From Ferrovum sp. (GTDB lineage Bacteria > Pseudomonadota > Gammaproteobacteria > Burkholderiales > Ferrovaceae), in the NCBI GenBank assembly GCA_019456405.1, contig WJXM01000054.1, positions 1-64,000 of the forward strand: a DNA stretch of 64,000 nt, written 5' to 3'. Position numbers and translations under genes: made by a program. Below are positions 47,683 to 58,507 of the stretch, one piece after another (the first letter of the stretch is position 1; every line of letters starts with the position of its first letter). Under the pieces are notes generated by a model that saw only the letters and a program-made list of their open reading frames with translations, searched no databases and had not been told where the DNA came from.

Positions 47683-48840
47683 ATGAGTGAGTATATTTTC
47701 TCTTCGGAGTCGGTATCCGAAGGGCATCCGGACAAGGTGGCCGATCAGATTTCTGACGGGGTTCTGGATGCCATTCTAACGCAAGATCCGCGCGCCCGGG
47801 TGGCCTGCGAAACTTTGACCAGTACGGGTCTCATCGTCATTTCCGGCGAAATCACCACCAAGGCACAGATCAACTACATCGATGTGGCACGGGACGTGGT
47901 GCGGCGCATCGGTTACAACAGTTCCGAGATCGGTTTTGATTATCAGACCTGCGCGGTGCTGACGGCCCTCAATCGACAAAGTCCGGACATTGCTCAAGGG
48001 GTGGATGAAGGGAGTGGACTCGACCTCGATCAGGGGGCGGGCGACCAGGGGTTGATGTTCGGTTATGCCTGTGATGAAACCGATACGCTCATGCCTTTGC
48101 CTATCCACCTGTCGCATCGCTTGATGCAGCGCCAGTCTGAATTGCGCAAGAACGGACGGATGCCCTTTTTGCGTCCGGATGCCAAATCGCAGGTGAGCGT
48201 TCGCTATGTCGATGGGCGGCCCGCCCGTATCGAGACGGTGGTTTTGTCGACCCAGCATCATCCCGAAATCTCTCATCAGCAACTTACCGAAGCAGTGATC
48301 GACGAGATCATCAAGCCGGTACTGCCCGCTCACCTGCTGGGACCCAACACCCGATATCTGGTCAATCCCACTGGCCGTTTCGTGATCGGAGGTCCTATGG
48401 GAGACTGTGGACTCACTGGACGCAAGATCATCGTGGATACTTACGGGGGTGCTGCTCGTCATGGTGGTGGGGCTTTTTCCGGCAAGGATCCCTCCAAGGT
48501 GGACCGTTCTGCGGCCTACGCCATGCGCCATGTGGCCAAGAATATAGTGGCTGCCGGACTGGCACGCCGATGCGAAGTGCAGGTGGCTTATGCCATCGGG
48601 GTCGCCCGTCCGGTCAGTTTGATGGTCAACACGTTCGGCACCGGGAAACTTTCCGATGAAAAACTGGCCCAACTGGTCGAGTTGCACTTCGACTTGCGTC
48701 CCAAGGGCATCATTCAGTCCCTCGACCTGCTCCGCCCCATTTACAGCAAGACGGCGGCCTATGGTCACTTTGGGCGGGAAGAGCCGGAATTCACCTGGGA
48801 AATGCGCGATCGCGTCCAGGCACTACAGGCCGATGCCTGA
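47683..48840 (+). CDS. metK: S-adenosylmethionine synthetase
   Basis: Makes SAM from methionine and ATP. The 385 residues have [20 protein letters not shown] at the start, [16 protein letters not shown], and the P-loop-like [27 protein letters not shown] hexamer at 47629 is a likely -10. There is no SAM or SAH riboswitch in the 74-bp gap. It is followed by ahcY and metF in one methyl-cycle operon. Confidence 0.97.
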   Translation: MSEYIFSSESVSEGHPDKVADQISDGVLDAILTQDPRARVACETLTSTGLIVISGEITTKAQINYIDVARDVVRRIGYNSSEIGFDYQTCAVLTALNRQSPDIAQGVDEGSGLDLDQGAGDQGLMFGYACDETDTLMPLPIHLSHRLMQRQSELRKNGRMPFLRPDAKSQVSVRYVDGRPARIETVVLSTQHHPEISHQQLTEAVIDEIIKPVLPAHLLGPNTRYLVNPTGRFVIGGPMGDCGLTGRKIIVDTYGGAARHGGGAFSGKDPSKVDRSAAYAMRHVAKNIVAAGLARRCEVQVAYAIGVARPVSLMVNTFGTGKLSDEKLAQLVELHFDLRPKGIIQSLDLLRPIYSKTAAYGHFGREEPEFTWEMRDRVQALQADA

Positions 48841-48884
48841 GTTCTGGGAAGAGCCAATACACAACGAATGAATGGAGAGTTTCA

Positions 48885-50195
48885 ATGAATGCGATTTCAC
48901 AGACTTTGGCGGGTGACTTCAAGGTTGCCGATATGACGTTGGCGGCCTGGGGACGCAAGGAAATCCAGATTGCCGAGAATGAAATGCCGGGGCTCATGGC
49001 CCTGCGTGCAGAATATGCCGATCAACAACCGCTGCAGGGGGCACGCATTGCCGGTTGTTTGCACATGACCATCCAGACTGCCGTCTTGATCGAGACACTG
49101 GTGGCCCTGGGGGCGGAAGTCCGCTGGAGTTCCTGTAATATTTTTTCCACCCAGGACCAAGCCGCAGCAGCCATCGCCGCCACAGGGGTTCCGGTGTTTG
49201 CCTGGAAGGGAGAAACGGAAGAGGAATTTTGGTGGTGCATCGAAAAAACCATCTTTGGGCCGGAAAACTGGTTGCCCAACATGATTCTGGATGACGGAGG
49301 GGATCTGACTCTGGTGATGCATGACAAGTATCCTCATCTGCTCGAGTCCATTCGAGGTATTTCCGAAGAAACGACCACTGGCGTACATCGTTTGAATGAA
49401 ATGCTGAAGCGCGGAGAGTTGAAGTGTCCGGCGTTCAATGTCAACGACTCGGTCACCAAGTCCAAATTCGACAATTTGTACGGATGTCGTGAATCCCTGA
49501 TGGATGGAATCAAACGGGCGACCGATGTGATGATTGCCGGAAAGGTGGCCGTGGTCGCCGGTTATGGTGATGTGGGTAAAGGGTGTGCTCAGGCTTTTCG
49601 TGGGCTGGGTGCAACGGTATGGATTACGGAAATCGATCCCATCTGCGCCCTGCAGGCGGCCATGGAGGGGTATCGGGTGGTCAACATGGACGAAGTGGCT
49701 GCTTTGGGGGATATCTTCGTCACTGCAACGGGCAATGTAGAAGTCATCACCCACGCCCACATGCAAGTGATGAAAAATGATGCCATCGTATGCAATATTG
49801 GTCATTTCGACTCGGAAATCGACATTGCTTCCCTGCGCAACTACCCTTGGGACAATATCAAGCCGCAGGTGGATCATGTCATTTTCCCTGATGGCAAGCG
49901 TCTGATCGTATTGGCGGAAGGGCGTCTGGTCAATCTGGGGTGTGCGACGGGACATCCGAGTTTTGTGATGTCTGCTTCTTTCACCAATCAGGTCATGGCC
50001 CAGATCGAATTATGGAACAATCATGGTACCTATCCGGTGGGTGTGTACATTCTCCCCAAGGCACTGGATGAGAAGGTGGCCCGCCTGCATTTGAAGCGCA
50101 TTGGCGTGCAACTCACCTTGTTGACGGAAAAGCAGGCCGAATACCTCAACCTGCCTGTCACGGGGCCCTACAAACCCGAGCATTACCGGTATTGA
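48885..50195 (+). CDS. ahcY: S-adenosylhomocysteine hydrolase
   Basis: NAD-dependent hydrolysis of SAH to homocysteine and adenosine, which relieves product inhibition of methyltransferases. The 436 residues have the NAD-binding [28 protein letters not shown], and the C-terminal KPEHYRY tail. The conserved [20 protein letters not shown] is also present. Ribosome site GGAGAG. It sits 44 bp after metK with no riboswitch in the gap, and metF starts 4 bp after it. Confidence 0.98.
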   Translation: MNAISQTLAGDFKVADMTLAAWGRKEIQIAENEMPGLMALRAEYADQQPLQGARIAGCLHMTIQTAVLIETLVALGAEVRWSSCNIFSTQDQAAAAIAATGVPVFAWKGETEEEFWWCIEKTIFGPENWLPNMILDDGGDLTLVMHDKYPHLLESIRGISEETTTGVHRLNEMLKRGELKCPAFNVNDSVTKSKFDNLYGCRESLMDGIKRATDVMIAGKVAVVAGYGDVGKGCAQAFRGLGATVWITEIDPICALQAAMEGYRVVNMDEVAALGDIFVTATGNVEVITHAHMQVMKNDAIVCNIGHFDSEIDIASLRNYPWDNIKPQVDHVIFPDGKRLIVLAEGRLVNLGCATGHPSFVMSASFTNQVMAQIELWNNHGTYPVGVYILPKALDEKVARLHLKRIGVQLTLLTEKQAEYLNLPVTGPYKPEHYRY

Positions 50196-50199
50196 AGCC

Positions 50200-51045
50200 A
50201 TGAATCACGTGCATCACGAGCGGGTGTTCAGTTTTGAGTTTTTCCCCCCCAAGACGTCCGAGGGGGCGGAAAAACTTCGTCACACCCGGCGCCAGTTGGC
50301 GCAACTCAACCCCACCTTTTTTTCCGTGACCTATGGCGCGGGCGGCACCACCCAGGACCGCACCCTGGAAACCGTGGTGGAGATTCAGCAGGAGGGACAT
50401 CCTGCTGCGCCCCATCTGTCCTGTATCGGCGCGACACGGGACAGTTTGCGCCAAGTCCTGGCGCAATATCGTCGCCATGGTATCCGTCATCTGGTGGCTT
50501 TGCGCGGGGACTTGCCTTCCGGCACTCTGGGCGGCGGCGAATTTCGTTACGCCAGCGACCTGGTACGTTTCGTGCGTGAAGAAACGGGAGACCACTTTTT
50601 CATTGAAGTGGCCGCCTATCCCGAGGTGCATCCGCAAGCACGCTCGGCGCAGGAAGGCATTCGCCACTTTCGGGAAAAAGTCGAGGCGGGGGCTGATTCA
50701 GCCATTACCCAATATTTTTACAATCCGGACGCCTATTTCAGTTTTGTGGAGGACTGTGATGCAGCGGGGATCACCGTGCCGATCGTGCCAGGGATCATGC
50801 CCATCGCCAACTTTTCACAATTGAGTCGCTTTTCCGAGGCCTGCGGCGCTGAGATTCCACGCTGGATCCGCCAAAAAATGCAGGGCTACGGGGATGACAG
50901 CGCTTCCATCAAGGCCTTTGGTCTGGAAGTGGTGACTCACTTATGCGACCGGTTGCTGGAGGGCGGGGCGCCTGGGCTACACTTTTATACCATGAACAGT
51001 GCCGGGCTGACTGCAGTCATCTGGGAACGGCTGCATTTGACTTGA
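50200..51045 (+). CDS. metF: 5,10-methylenetetrahydrofolate reductase
   Basis: FAD enzyme making 5-methyl-THF for homocysteine remethylation. The 281-residue TIM barrel begins with FSFEFFPPKTSEGAEKL, then SVTYGAGGTTQDRTL, LVALRGDLP and TQYFYNPDAYFSFVEDC, all typical. With metK and ahcY it closes the activated methyl cycle within one operon. Confidence 0.97.
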   Translation: MNHVHHERVFSFEFFPPKTSEGAEKLRHTRRQLAQLNPTFFSVTYGAGGTTQDRTLETVVEIQQEGHPAAPHLSCIGATRDSLRQVLAQYRRHGIRHLVALRGDLPSGTLGGGEFRYASDLVRFVREETGDHFFIEVAAYPEVHPQARSAQEGIRHFREKVEAGADSAITQYFYNPDAYFSFVEDCDAAGITVPIVPGIMPIANFSQLSRFSEACGAEIPRWIRQKMQGYGDDSASIKAFGLEVVTHLCDRLLEGGAPGLHFYTMNSAGLTAVIWERLHLT

Positions 51046-51064
51046 GGGGGGGCTGATCCCCCTT
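51046..51064 (+). terminator. Possible terminator after metF
   Basis: A run of seven G, loop CTGAT, then five C and TT forms a short hairpin overlapping the region between two convergent genes. It lacks a real T tract, so termination may be weak. Confidence 0.45.
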
Positions 51065-51085
51065 CCGAGGCGAGTTTCCTGACTC

Positions 51086-52246
51086 TTACAACCCCAGACG
51101 GATCAATGCGGACTCATTTTCGGGGCCCCGACCCAGTACCAACACCTTGAATAATTCGCCCATTTCTGCCGGGCTCAAGAGTTTTTGGACCGCACTGACG
51201 GCACGATAGTCCGTATTGGCTTCTCCGTGCACTTTTTCCAATTCATGAAGAATCCCTTCTTCAATCAACCAGGACGCCTGTGTCTGCCAGGTTTCGACTT
51301 GCATGCCTGCCCGACGGGCCGCCCGGACAACCCGGGTAAAGTCCACATGAGCCGTGATGTCCTGAAGTCCGGGGTAAAGAAAAGGGTCGCCATGGGCATG
51401 ATGCCGATAGTGACACATCAACGTACCGCCACTGCGTTGGGGATGGATGAATTCGCGTGCCGGGAAACCGTAATCGATAAAAAAAGCCCGGCCGGCCTTC
51501 AATGTTTGGCCCAACAACATCATCAGTCCTTCTGCAGCCAGAGCAACTTCCGTGTCATAGGGTTCGGGGTAATCGGTCATGATCGGCATTCCCTCGAGGA
51601 GGGGGGAATTTGCAGGGAGGGGTTGAGTTTTCCAGCGCCAGCCTTCTTCCATCACCGTAATTCCCCATTGATGCCATTGCCCATTCTGCCAACGCACTCG
51701 TTGGACAGGCAGGGCATCCAGTACTTCATTGGCCAGTACGACCCCTTCCAGTTCCGTCGGCCAATGTTCCAGCCATTCCACCCTGCGTTGCAAGTCTGGA
51801 GGCAACTGACGGATTTTTTCCTGTTGTCGCTGTCGCAAGTCAGTGCTTACTTCCAGGATGGCATAACGATTCGGCAGGCAATCTTGTTTTTCCAGAGCCT
51901 TCAACAAGTCTTGGGCCAACTGTCCCGTTCCAGCCCCCAATTCGAGTATCGTGGTCTCCCGTGAATCCAATTCCCCGAGGGTGCGTGCGAGGGGGTGGGC
52001 CAAAGTATGAGCAAAGAGAGGGGTCATCTCCGGGGCCGTGGTAAAGTCTCCGGAGGGGCCCAATTTGACCGATCCTGCCGCATAATATCCCAATCCGGGT
52101 GCGTAAAGAAGCTGGTGCATGAAATCGGCAAAGTCGATCCATCCCCCGGCTCTGTCGATGGTTTTGTTGATCTGTCGGATCAGTTGCTGACTGTGTTCTT
52201 TCGCTTCGACACTCGGCAACAAGGCCTGGGTGGAATACCATTCCAA
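51086..52246 (-). CDS. MidA/NDUFAF7-like SAM-dependent protein-arginine methyltransferase
   Basis: A 386-residue class I methyltransferase of the family whose mitochondrial member methylates a complex I subunit. Motif I is TILELGAGTGQLAQDLLKAL. The family entry GGWIDFADFMHQLLYAPGLG and YYAAGSVKLGPSGDFTTAPE are visible, with VVLANEVLDALPVQRV. I place the start at the TTG at 52246, 8 bases after GAGGG and about 20 residues before the first conserved block; an upstream ATG-started frame would run through ttcA and the small membrane gene. The target protein is unknown, and complex I assembly is an inference. Confidence 0.88.
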   Translation of the reverse strand: MEWYSTQALLPSVEAKEHSQQLIRQINKTIDRAGGWIDFADFMHQLLYAPGLGYYAAGSVKLGPSGDFTTAPEMTPLFAHTLAHPLARTLGELDSRETTILELGAGTGQLAQDLLKALEKQDCLPNRYAILEVSTDLRQRQQEKIRQLPPDLQRRVEWLEHWPTELEGVVLANEVLDALPVQRVRWQNGQWHQWGITVMEEGWRWKTQPLPANSPLLEGMPIMTDYPEPYDTEVALAAEGLMMLLGQTLKAGRAFFIDYGFPAREFIHPQRSGGTLMCHYRHHAHGDPFLYPGLQDITAHVDFTRVVRAARRAGMQVETWQTQASWLIEEGILHELEKVHGEANTDYRAVSAVQKLLSPAEMGELFKVLVLGRGPENESALIRLGL

Positions 52247-52318
52247 AGGTTCGGCCCTCAAATAGCGCGCATCATACTCCCATTTGGTAGTATGACGATG
52301 TTTACAAGATTCCGGGAT

Positions 52319-52510
52319 ATGACGATGAGTTTTTTCTGGCAGATTGCGGGGTTCTTCCTGCTTCTGAATTTTGCCTGGTACCTGACCTATTCGGACAGAT
52401 TCTGGGTGTACGTCAGTGGGTTCGTACTCATGGGGTTCCTCATGCTCTACTCTCTGTTCGTCATTTTCAAAATTCTGCGCAAGGACGCACGCCCCTCTTC
52501 TGATGAGTGA
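52319..52510 (+). CDS. Small two-helix membrane protein
   Basis: A 63-residue hydrophobic protein. Helix 1 is about [17 protein letters not shown] and helix 2 about [20 protein letters not shown], followed by a positive tail [10 protein letters not shown]. No family is recognised. Start at 52319 or the ATG at 52325; ribosome sites are weak for both. It is divergent from midA across about 70 bp and overlaps the ttcA start by 8 bp, so it is probably translated together with ttcA. Confidence 0.6.
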   Translation: MTMSFFWQIAGFFLLLNFAWYLTYSDRFWVYVSGFVLMGFLMLYSLFVIFKILRKDARPSSDE

Positions 52511-53420
52511 CACCCACAGTTCCACCTTCATTCGCTTACAAGAAAGGCTGCGCAGCGCTTTGGGCAAGGCTTTGGGAGATTACGCCATGATCCAGGACGG
52601 GGATACGGTCATGGTCTGTCTGAGCGGGGGAAAGGATTCGTATGCCCTGTTGACGCTGCTGCTGGATCTGCAAAAGCGCGCGCCCGTCGCTTTCAAACTG
52701 ATTGCCGTCAACCTGGATCAGAAGCAGCCGGATTTTCCTGCGGATATTCTGCCCGCCTATCTGGAGCGGTTGGGCGTGGATTACCGAATCATCGATGCCG
52801 ATACCTATGCCATCGTCAAGGAAAAAATCCCGGCGGGAAAGACTACCTGCTCTCTCTGTTCACGCCTGCGCCGAGGGATCCTGTACCGTACCGCCAAGGC
52901 GTTGGGGGCCAACAAGATCGCCTTGGGGCACCATCGCGATGACATGGTGGAAACTTTCTTTCTCAACCTGTTTCATGGGGGGCGACTGAAAGGCATGCCT
53001 CCCAAACTCGTGACCGACGACGGACATCATGTCGTGATCCGGCCGCTGGCCTATTGTCGAGAAGAAGATTTGGCCCGCTATGCACGCGGGATGGGCTTTC
53101 CCATCATTCCCTGCAATCTGTGTGGTTCCCAGGAAAATTTGCAACGCCAGGCCATCAAAAAGTGGTTGCAGGAGCAGGAAAAAGCGAATCCGGGACGCAC
53201 CGACAATATCTTTCTGGGGTTGCAGTCGGTCACTCCCTCGCACCTGGCTGACCGCGCTCTCTTTGACTTTGCTGGCTTGATTCCTTCGCACCAACCGGAA
53301 CCGGAAGGAGATACACTCTTCGATTCTGCCGGTGAGCGAGGGGCACTGCATCTGTCCCATGCCGAAGGGCGACATCTGCACTTCGTGAAAGCCGGAAATT
53401 TTGCTAGAATGAAAGATTGA
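52503..53420 (+). CDS. ttcA: tRNA 2-thiocytidine(32) synthetase TtcA
   Basis: Thiolates cytidine 32 in the tRNA anticodon loop, using ATP and a 4Fe-4S cluster. The PP-loop is [20 protein letters not shown] near residue 45. The cluster cysteines are in [15 protein letters not shown] (CxxC) and [15 protein letters not shown]. The [16 protein letters not shown] stretch is typical. The 305-residue length is normal. Start ATG at 52503 is embedded in the end of the small membrane gene. Confidence 0.95.
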   Translation: MSDTHSSTFIRLQERLRSALGKALGDYAMIQDGDTVMVCLSGGKDSYALLTLLLDLQKRAPVAFKLIAVNLDQKQPDFPADILPAYLERLGVDYRIIDADTYAIVKEKIPAGKTTCSLCSRLRRGILYRTAKALGANKIALGHHRDDMVETFFLNLFHGGRLKGMPPKLVTDDGHHVVIRPLAYCREEDLARYARGMGFPIIPCNLCGSQENLQRQAIKKWLQEQEKANPGRTDNIFLGLQSVTPSHLADRALFDFAGLIPSHQPEPEGDTLFDSAGERGALHLSHAEGRHLHFVKAGNFARMKD

Positions 53421-53462
53421 GTATGGAGAATGCGCCCCCAATGGGCGCTTGAGGACCCCCCG

Positions 53463-54701
53463 ATGACTATCCAGTATCTTCCCCCCAAGAAAATCACTTC
53501 CTTCTATCCCCCCCAACGCACCCTGATGGGTCCGGGCCCATCAGAAATCGCACCTCGGGTGCTGGCGGCCATGTCCCTGCCTTGTATCGGGTATCTCGAC
53601 CCGGTCTTTGTGGACATGATGGACGAATTGAAGATGTTGTTGCGTTATGCCTTTCAGACGGACAATGCATTGACTTTTCCGGCTTCGGGTCCTGGGTCCG
53701 TAGGCATGGAAATGTGCTTCGTCAACATGGTCAATCCTGGAGACAAGGTCATCGTGTGTCGGAATGGAGTGTTCGGTGGCCGCATGATCGAAAATGTGAC
53801 GCGCTGTGGCGGTAAGCCTGTCATCGTGGAAGATACCTGGGGCGAACCGGTCGACCCGCAAAAACTTGAAGATGCCCTGAAGCAAAATCCGGATACCAAA
53901 GTGGTGGCCTTCGTTCATGCCGAAACCTCCACCGGTTGTATGTCCGATGCTCGGACTCTGGTGGAAATCGCTCACCGCTACGGTGCCCTGACCATCGTCG
54001 ATGCCGTCACCCAACTGGGTGGTGCGCCGCTCTATGTGGATGAATGGGATATCGATGCCATCTACTCGGGCAGCCAGAAATGCCTATCCTGCACTCCGGG
54101 GTTGTCTCCCGTCTCCTATAACCAACGGGTGGTGGATCTGGTCAAGCAACGCCAGACTCCCTCCCAGAGTTGGTTCATGGACCTCGACCTGGTATTGGGG
54201 TACTGGGGGAGCACCAGTCGTACTTACCACCATACGGCCCCCATCAATGGCTTGTTTGCCCTGCATGAATCTCTGGTGCTGTTGCGCGAGGAAGGTCTGG
54301 AAAATGCCTGGGCTCGCCATGTTCGCCATTACCTCGCACTCAAAGCCGGACTGGAGGCCATGGGGCTGACCTATCTGGTCAAGGAAGAATACCGGTTGCC
54401 CCAACTCAATGCTGTGCGTGTACCCGAAGGGGTAGATGAGGCCAGGGTGCGCAAAACCTTGCTCAGCGAATTCAATCTGGAAATTGGTGCTGGGTTGGGG
54501 CCCTTGGCAGGGAAAATCTGGCGTTTTGGACTGATGGGCTATTCAGCCAAGTCGGAAAACGTCATGTTGTGTTTGTCCGCCTTGGGTTCCGTTCTCATGG
54601 ATATGGGCTATCCCATCAAGGTGGGCGTGGCCGAAGCCGCCGCACATCAGTCTTATGCTGAGCAACACGCTCAGGCAGCCAAAAAAATCAAGGGATCCTG
54701 A
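53463..54701 (+). CDS. Alanine/serine-glyoxylate aminotransferase family protein
   Basis: PLP class V aminotransferase of 412 residues. The PLP Lys is in [20 protein letters not shown] and the cofactor-holding Asp in [15 protein letters not shown]. The start [20 protein letters not shown] and [15 protein letters not shown] are characteristic of AGXT/serine-glyoxylate transaminases. In an autotroph it would turn photorespiratory glyoxylate into glycine; a methylotroph-type serine cycle is the alternative, but no other serine-cycle gene is present. Ribosome site GAGGA. It overlaps the convergent cca by 14 bp. Confidence 0.9.
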   Translation: MTIQYLPPKKITSFYPPQRTLMGPGPSEIAPRVLAAMSLPCIGYLDPVFVDMMDELKMLLRYAFQTDNALTFPASGPGSVGMEMCFVNMVNPGDKVIVCRNGVFGGRMIENVTRCGGKPVIVEDTWGEPVDPQKLEDALKQNPDTKVVAFVHAETSTGCMSDARTLVEIAHRYGALTIVDAVTQLGGAPLYVDEWDIDAIYSGSQKCLSCTPGLSPVSYNQRVVDLVKQRQTPSQSWFMDLDLVLGYWGSTSRTYHHTAPINGLFALHESLVLLREEGLENAWARHVRHYLALKAGLEAMGLTYLVKEEYRLPQLNAVRVPEGVDEARVRKTLLSEFNLEIGAGLGPLAGKIWRFGLMGYSAKSENVMLCLSALGSVLMDMGYPIKVGVAEAAAHQSYAEQHAQAAKKIKGS

Positions 54702-55863
54702 AAGGATCGCTGCGTTGAGCCAGTGAGAGCGCGCACAGCGCAGCCTGGCGGGCAGCGCGCACTCGTTGGGGAATGTCTGCCGGAGTCGGGGCCGAACGTA
54801 CGAGTGCGGGAAGATCCAGTGCCTGACAGGCGGCGAGGGCAACCTTGCCCCGTGCGCCCAGGTTGGGTTGGAGATCTTTGAGAACTTCGCCCAGGCATTC
54901 TTGTAATTCAAGAAAGCGAAGGAATCTTTGTGGTCGTCTCCAGGCATCACATCCTTCCAGAAGGGGAAGCCATTGCTCCGGTTGCTGGGGAGACAAATGG
55001 CGACTGGCGGGTCCCTGCGCACAGGACAGTTCAGCCCACTGGTGTTGTTCCTTGCTCCAGCGCAGGTTTCTGGACCAGGTTTCGAGGAGTGGACGCCAGA
55101 TTTGAGGGGAACTCCCGTGGAAGAGTGCCGAGACCCAGGCCGCCCAGCGCAGGGGTTGTCCCAATTGGCTCTGGGCTGCATGATCCGCGGCATTTTTGGC
55201 CAGATCGCCCGTATGGATCCATAGGGTGTCGATGGCGGGAAAGAATTTTTTCAGGGCTCCCCATTCGGCCAACGCGGTGAACATGCGCGCAGGGTTGGCC
55301 GTTTCCATGCCCTTGTTCAACTCTTGCAGAATGCGTTCGGGGACCAAGGCATCTATTTCTCCGTCGTTGACCATTTGTCGCAAGAGCGTGATGGTTTCTG
55401 GGGCGACGGTAAAGTCAAAAGGAGCCAGTTTGGCCAGGAAGCGTGCAACGCGCAGAAGTCGAACCGGATCTTCGCTGAAAGCCGGGCTGACGTGACGCAA
55501 GGTACGGTTTTCCAGATCAGTCAGTCCGCCGTAGGGATCGATCAACCGATGACTGTTGGGGTCCCGCGCCATGGCATTGAGGGTGAGGTCACGGCGTTTC
55601 AGGTCTTCTGCCAAGGTGACCGTGGGGTCGGCATGAAGGGTGAAGCCGCGATAGCCTGGGGCGGTTTTGCGTTCGGTGCGGGCCAGGGCATATTCTTCGT
55701 GGGTGACGGGGTGCAGGAAAACCGGGAAATCCCGGCCGACCGGCTGAAACCCTCGAGTTTCCATCTCTTCCGGGGTGGCCCCCACCACGACCCAATCCCG
55801 GTCGGTGCTGGGCAGTCCCAACAATTCATCACGCAGGGCACCGCCCACTTCGTAAATCTGCAT
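54688..55863 (-). CDS. cca: CCA tRNA nucleotidyltransferase
   Basis: Adds or repairs the 3' CCA of tRNA. The class II nucleotidyltransferase head is at the N-terminus: [32 protein letters not shown], and [12 protein letters not shown], with [30 protein letters not shown] behind. The 391 residues lack the HD phosphohydrolase of the longer E. coli type (the region after residue 230 has only HTGD and no HD pair). The ATG at 55863 shares a base with the slt stop; a GTG one codon earlier is possible. Confidence 0.95.
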   Translation of the reverse strand: MQIYEVGGALRDELLGLPSTDRDWVVVGATPEEMETRGFQPVGRDFPVFLHPVTHEEYALARTERKTAPGYRGFTLHADPTVTLAEDLKRRDLTLNAMARDPNSHRLIDPYGGLTDLENRTLRHVSPAFSEDPVRLLRVARFLAKLAPFDFTVAPETITLLRQMVNDGEIDALVPERILQELNKGMETANPARMFTALAEWGALKKFFPAIDTLWIHTGDLAKNAADHAAQSQLGQPLRWAAWVSALFHGSSPQIWRPLLETWSRNLRWSKEQHQWAELSCAQGPASRHLSPQQPEQWLPLLEGCDAWRRPQRFLRFLELQECLGEVLKDLQPNLGARGKVALAACQALDLPALVRSAPTPADIPQRVRAARQAALCALSLAQRSDPFRIP

Positions 55864-57836
55864 CACTGAACCGCTCCCGCCAACTCGTCCAGAAGGGCAT
55901 GCAGGCGATGACTGGGCGCGGGATGGAGGCGCTGTTCATAGACGACCTGATTGTAGAGGACCTGCTGGACATAGTCCCGGGTTTCATCAAAAGGAATGTT
56001 TTCAAGGAATGCGCGCGGGTCACCAATGCCGGCAGAAGCCCAGATCTGCGCACGCAGGGGGCCGGCGTTATAGCCCATCGTGGCGAGAATCGGATTGCCC
56101 AGAAGTTGGGTCAGATGATTCAGGTAGTAGGTTCCCAGAAGAATGTTGGTGTCGGGTTGATCGACATCTTCGATGCGATAGTTCTTGAGACCGCTGTGTT
56201 GGGCGGCCCAGCGAGCTGTCGCCGGCATCAGTTGCATCAGGCCCTGGGCGCCGGTACGCGAACGGGCGATACTGAAAAAGCGACTCTCCTGCCGGATGAT
56301 CGCAAGGATCCAGGCTTCAGAGAGATGATATTTGGAAGCATTGGCCTGAATTTGAGATGGATAGGGATAGGGAAAGAGCAGGGTGATATCTTTGGGTGAC
56401 TCCGCACGTTCCGCGCTGTGAATGCTTCGGTCATACCAGCCCAGCTGAAAGGCCTGTTGGGCGGCAGACAGGTGTTGTAGAGAGGTCAGGGAGGGCTCGA
56501 TCTGGCCCCACTCGCGCTGGGCCTCCGGCAGCAATCCCAGACGATAGAGGCGCAGGGGGCGCTCCAGCAGAGTGCGGGTTTCTTTTTGGACCTCAGGGTT
56601 CGGCTGCGCAGGGCGGGGCGGCAGGTGCAGATCCTGCCCCCGTTCTTCCAGAGCCAGTAGTCCATAGTAGGAAGAGGATTGAGCGACACGCTCGAGCAGG
56701 GCTTGAGCTTCCGCCGTGCGGTGTTCGCCTTCCATGGCGCGCGCTTTCCAGTATTGCCAGACGGGTTTCTGGGCTATGGGGGTCGGTAGGTAGGCCAGGG
56801 TGTCCAGAACGGTGGCCCAGTTCTGCTGGCGCAGGGCAACCCGAATTTCCCAGGTCAGCCATTCGACCTCGGTGGGTTGGGAAGTCACCTGCTGAAACCA
56901 CTCCAGAGATCGAGGATCCAGGTTCAAAGCTCCTTGAAGCGCGATCTGTTGCCAACCCCAGGTCCGATCCTCCGGGTCGAGATGGGTAGAAGTATCTGCC
57001 CACCAGGTCGCTGCGGCCTGTGGGTCATGAGCGGCCAGACGGAGTGTGGCATACAGCACGAGTTCACGTTGTGCACGGGTGGAGTGAGCATCCGTGGGGG
57101 GCGTATCATCCAGAAACTGGCGCGGACGGCCTGTGGCCAGTTTCAGGTCATCCTCATTCAGACCCTGGAAGGGCGGAAAGAAACTGTTGATGTAACGCGC
57201 TTTTCGCAACTGATTGCGAGACAGGGCGTGCCGCAGTGCCAGCCAGAGGTCATCCGTACGAATGCGATGGGCTGCGACCAATTGTCGGAATACCGGGTCA
57301 CAGGAGTCGGGCCAAGAAGCCTCGGAACGCCAATAGGTCACGGCAGTATCGAAGAAGTCCATCTGAGCATTGGCGAAGAGGGCTTGCCAGTGATAGCACT
57401 GAAGTGCGGGTTGGTGGGCATCTTCCGGGCGAAACTGGGTTTCAAAGGTTTTCCAGTTTTGGTTTCGTCCCAGTTGAGACAACCAATGGGCGCGCAACAA
57501 GGGCGTGAGCGGGCTGTTGGGGTAATCACTGAAGAATTCCTGCATTTCCGGAACCAGATAGGCGTTTCCCTGCATCAACCGTCCTTCCAGAGCCCAATAT
57601 CGGGGATAATCGGACAGTTGACCTTGCGCTCGTGCCGCGATGGATTCGAGAGTGGTCTGATCATGCTGATCAAAAGCGTGCCGGGCGCGCAACAATTCGT
57701 CATCGGTCAGAGGCTGCGCAGTAATGGGTTGCGCAGTGACCGGTGGGTCGTCGGGCATGACCAGATCTGTGGCAGGGATGCTCAAGGGGATAAGCCCAAG
57801 GAACAGAAAGAAGAAGCGAATCAGAGCACCGGACAA
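55863..57836 (-). CDS. slt: Soluble lytic murein transglycosylase
   Basis: Cleaves the glycan strand of peptidoglycan to 1,6-anhydroMurNAc ends, the substrate that AnmK later recycles. The 657-residue precursor has a signal helix ([18 protein letters not shown]), a long superhelical domain, and a C-terminal lysozyme-like domain with catalytic Glu in [32 protein letters not shown], and [10 protein letters not shown] choose TTG at 57836 because GAGG lies 8 bases before it and the signal sequence then starts cleanly; ATG at 57875 has no ribosome site. Confidence 0.93.
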   Translation of the reverse strand: MSGALIRFFFLFLGLIPLSIPATDLVMPDDPPVTAQPITAQPLTDDELLRARHAFDQHDQTTLESIAARAQGQLSDYPRYWALEGRLMQGNAYLVPEMQEFFSDYPNSPLTPLLRAHWLSQLGRNQNWKTFETQFRPEDAHQPALQCYHWQALFANAQMDFFDTAVTYWRSEASWPDSCDPVFRQLVAAHRIRTDDLWLALRHALSRNQLRKARYINSFFPPFQGLNEDDLKLATGRPRQFLDDTPPTDAHSTRAQRELVLYATLRLAAHDPQAAATWWADTSTHLDPEDRTWGWQQIALQGALNLDPRSLEWFQQVTSQPTEVEWLTWEIRVALRQQNWATVLDTLAYLPTPIAQKPVWQYWKARAMEGEHRTAEAQALLERVAQSSSYYGLLALEERGQDLHLPPRPAQPNPEVQKETRTLLERPLRLYRLGLLPEAQREWGQIEPSLTSLQHLSAAQQAFQLGWYDRSIHSAERAESPKDITLLFPYPYPSQIQANASKYHLSEAWILAIIRQESRFFSIARSRTGAQGLMQLMPATARWAAQHSGLKNYRIEDVDQPDTNILLGTYYLNHLTQLLGNPILATMGYNAGPLRAQIWASAGIGDPRAFLENIPFDETRDYVQQVLYNQVVYEQRLHPAPSHRLHALLDELAGAVQ

Positions 57837-57908
57837 GACGTGAACCTCATGGGAAAGGCAGAACAGCGCCGTCATTATGCGGGAATTTTTTCGGAAAAGG
57901 GAGGGGCT

Positions 57909-58445
57909 ATGCAGGAAGAACAGGAACAGCGGCAATTGCTGCATCGGCGTGTCATCGAAGTGAATGGTTACGCGCGGCCGGATGGCTGGTACGATGTGGA
58001 GGGTGTGTTGAGGGATGTCAAAGGGCATGATGTGGACATGGCAGAAGGATGCCTGACTGCGGGAACGCCCATTCACGACATGTTTTTGCGCCTGACTGTG
58101 GACGATGCCATGATGATTCGCGAGGCGGAAGCGCGCATGACCAGTCGACCCTATCCGGGAACCTGTGAAAAGATCGTCCCTGAATATTCATCGTTGAAAG
58201 GGGTGACCATCGCTCCAGGGTTTACCCGGGTCGTACGGAATCGATTGGGCGGTATTCATGGGTGTACGCATTTGACGGAATTGGTGGGGGTCGTGGCGAC
58301 GGTGGCTTTTCAAACCCGGTATGGCACACTCTCGCCGGAGATGAAGGAACGCCCTCCTCATCTGGATGGATGCCATGCCTTGGTCAGTACGGGTGAGGTG
58401 GTCGCACGTTTTTACCCGCACTGGTCGCGGGCACGCGTCGAATAG
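57909..58445 (+). CDS. DUF2889 protein
   Basis: A 178-residue soluble protein of unknown function. The pattern LLHRRVIEVNGYARPDGWYD, DAEARMTSRPYPGTCEKI-like text (here EAEARMTSRPYPGTC), LGGIHGCTHLTELVGVVATV and CHAL match DUF2889. Several Cys and His residues are conserved in the family (GCTHL, DGCHAL) and might hold a metal. The ATG follows GGGAGGGG. The frame is open far upstream over slt on the opposite strand, but only the part from 57909 is supported. It is divergent from slt across 72 bp. Confidence 0.85.
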   Translation: MQEEQEQRQLLHRRVIEVNGYARPDGWYDVEGVLRDVKGHDVDMAEGCLTAGTPIHDMFLRLTVDDAMMIREAEARMTSRPYPGTCEKIVPEYSSLKGVTIAPGFTRVVRNRLGGIHGCTHLTELVGVVATVAFQTRYGTLSPEMKERPPHLDGCHALVSTGEVVARFYPHWSRARVE

Positions 58446-58507
58446 TGGAGAGATTTTCAGGTACAATCAGCGCTTCACAGGCTCCTTTCATAGAGAAGAC
58501 GTAGACC

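Noticed and set aside
48841..48884. SAH riboswitch before ahcY
   Set aside because: The 44-bp gap is too short, and the conserved bases are absent.
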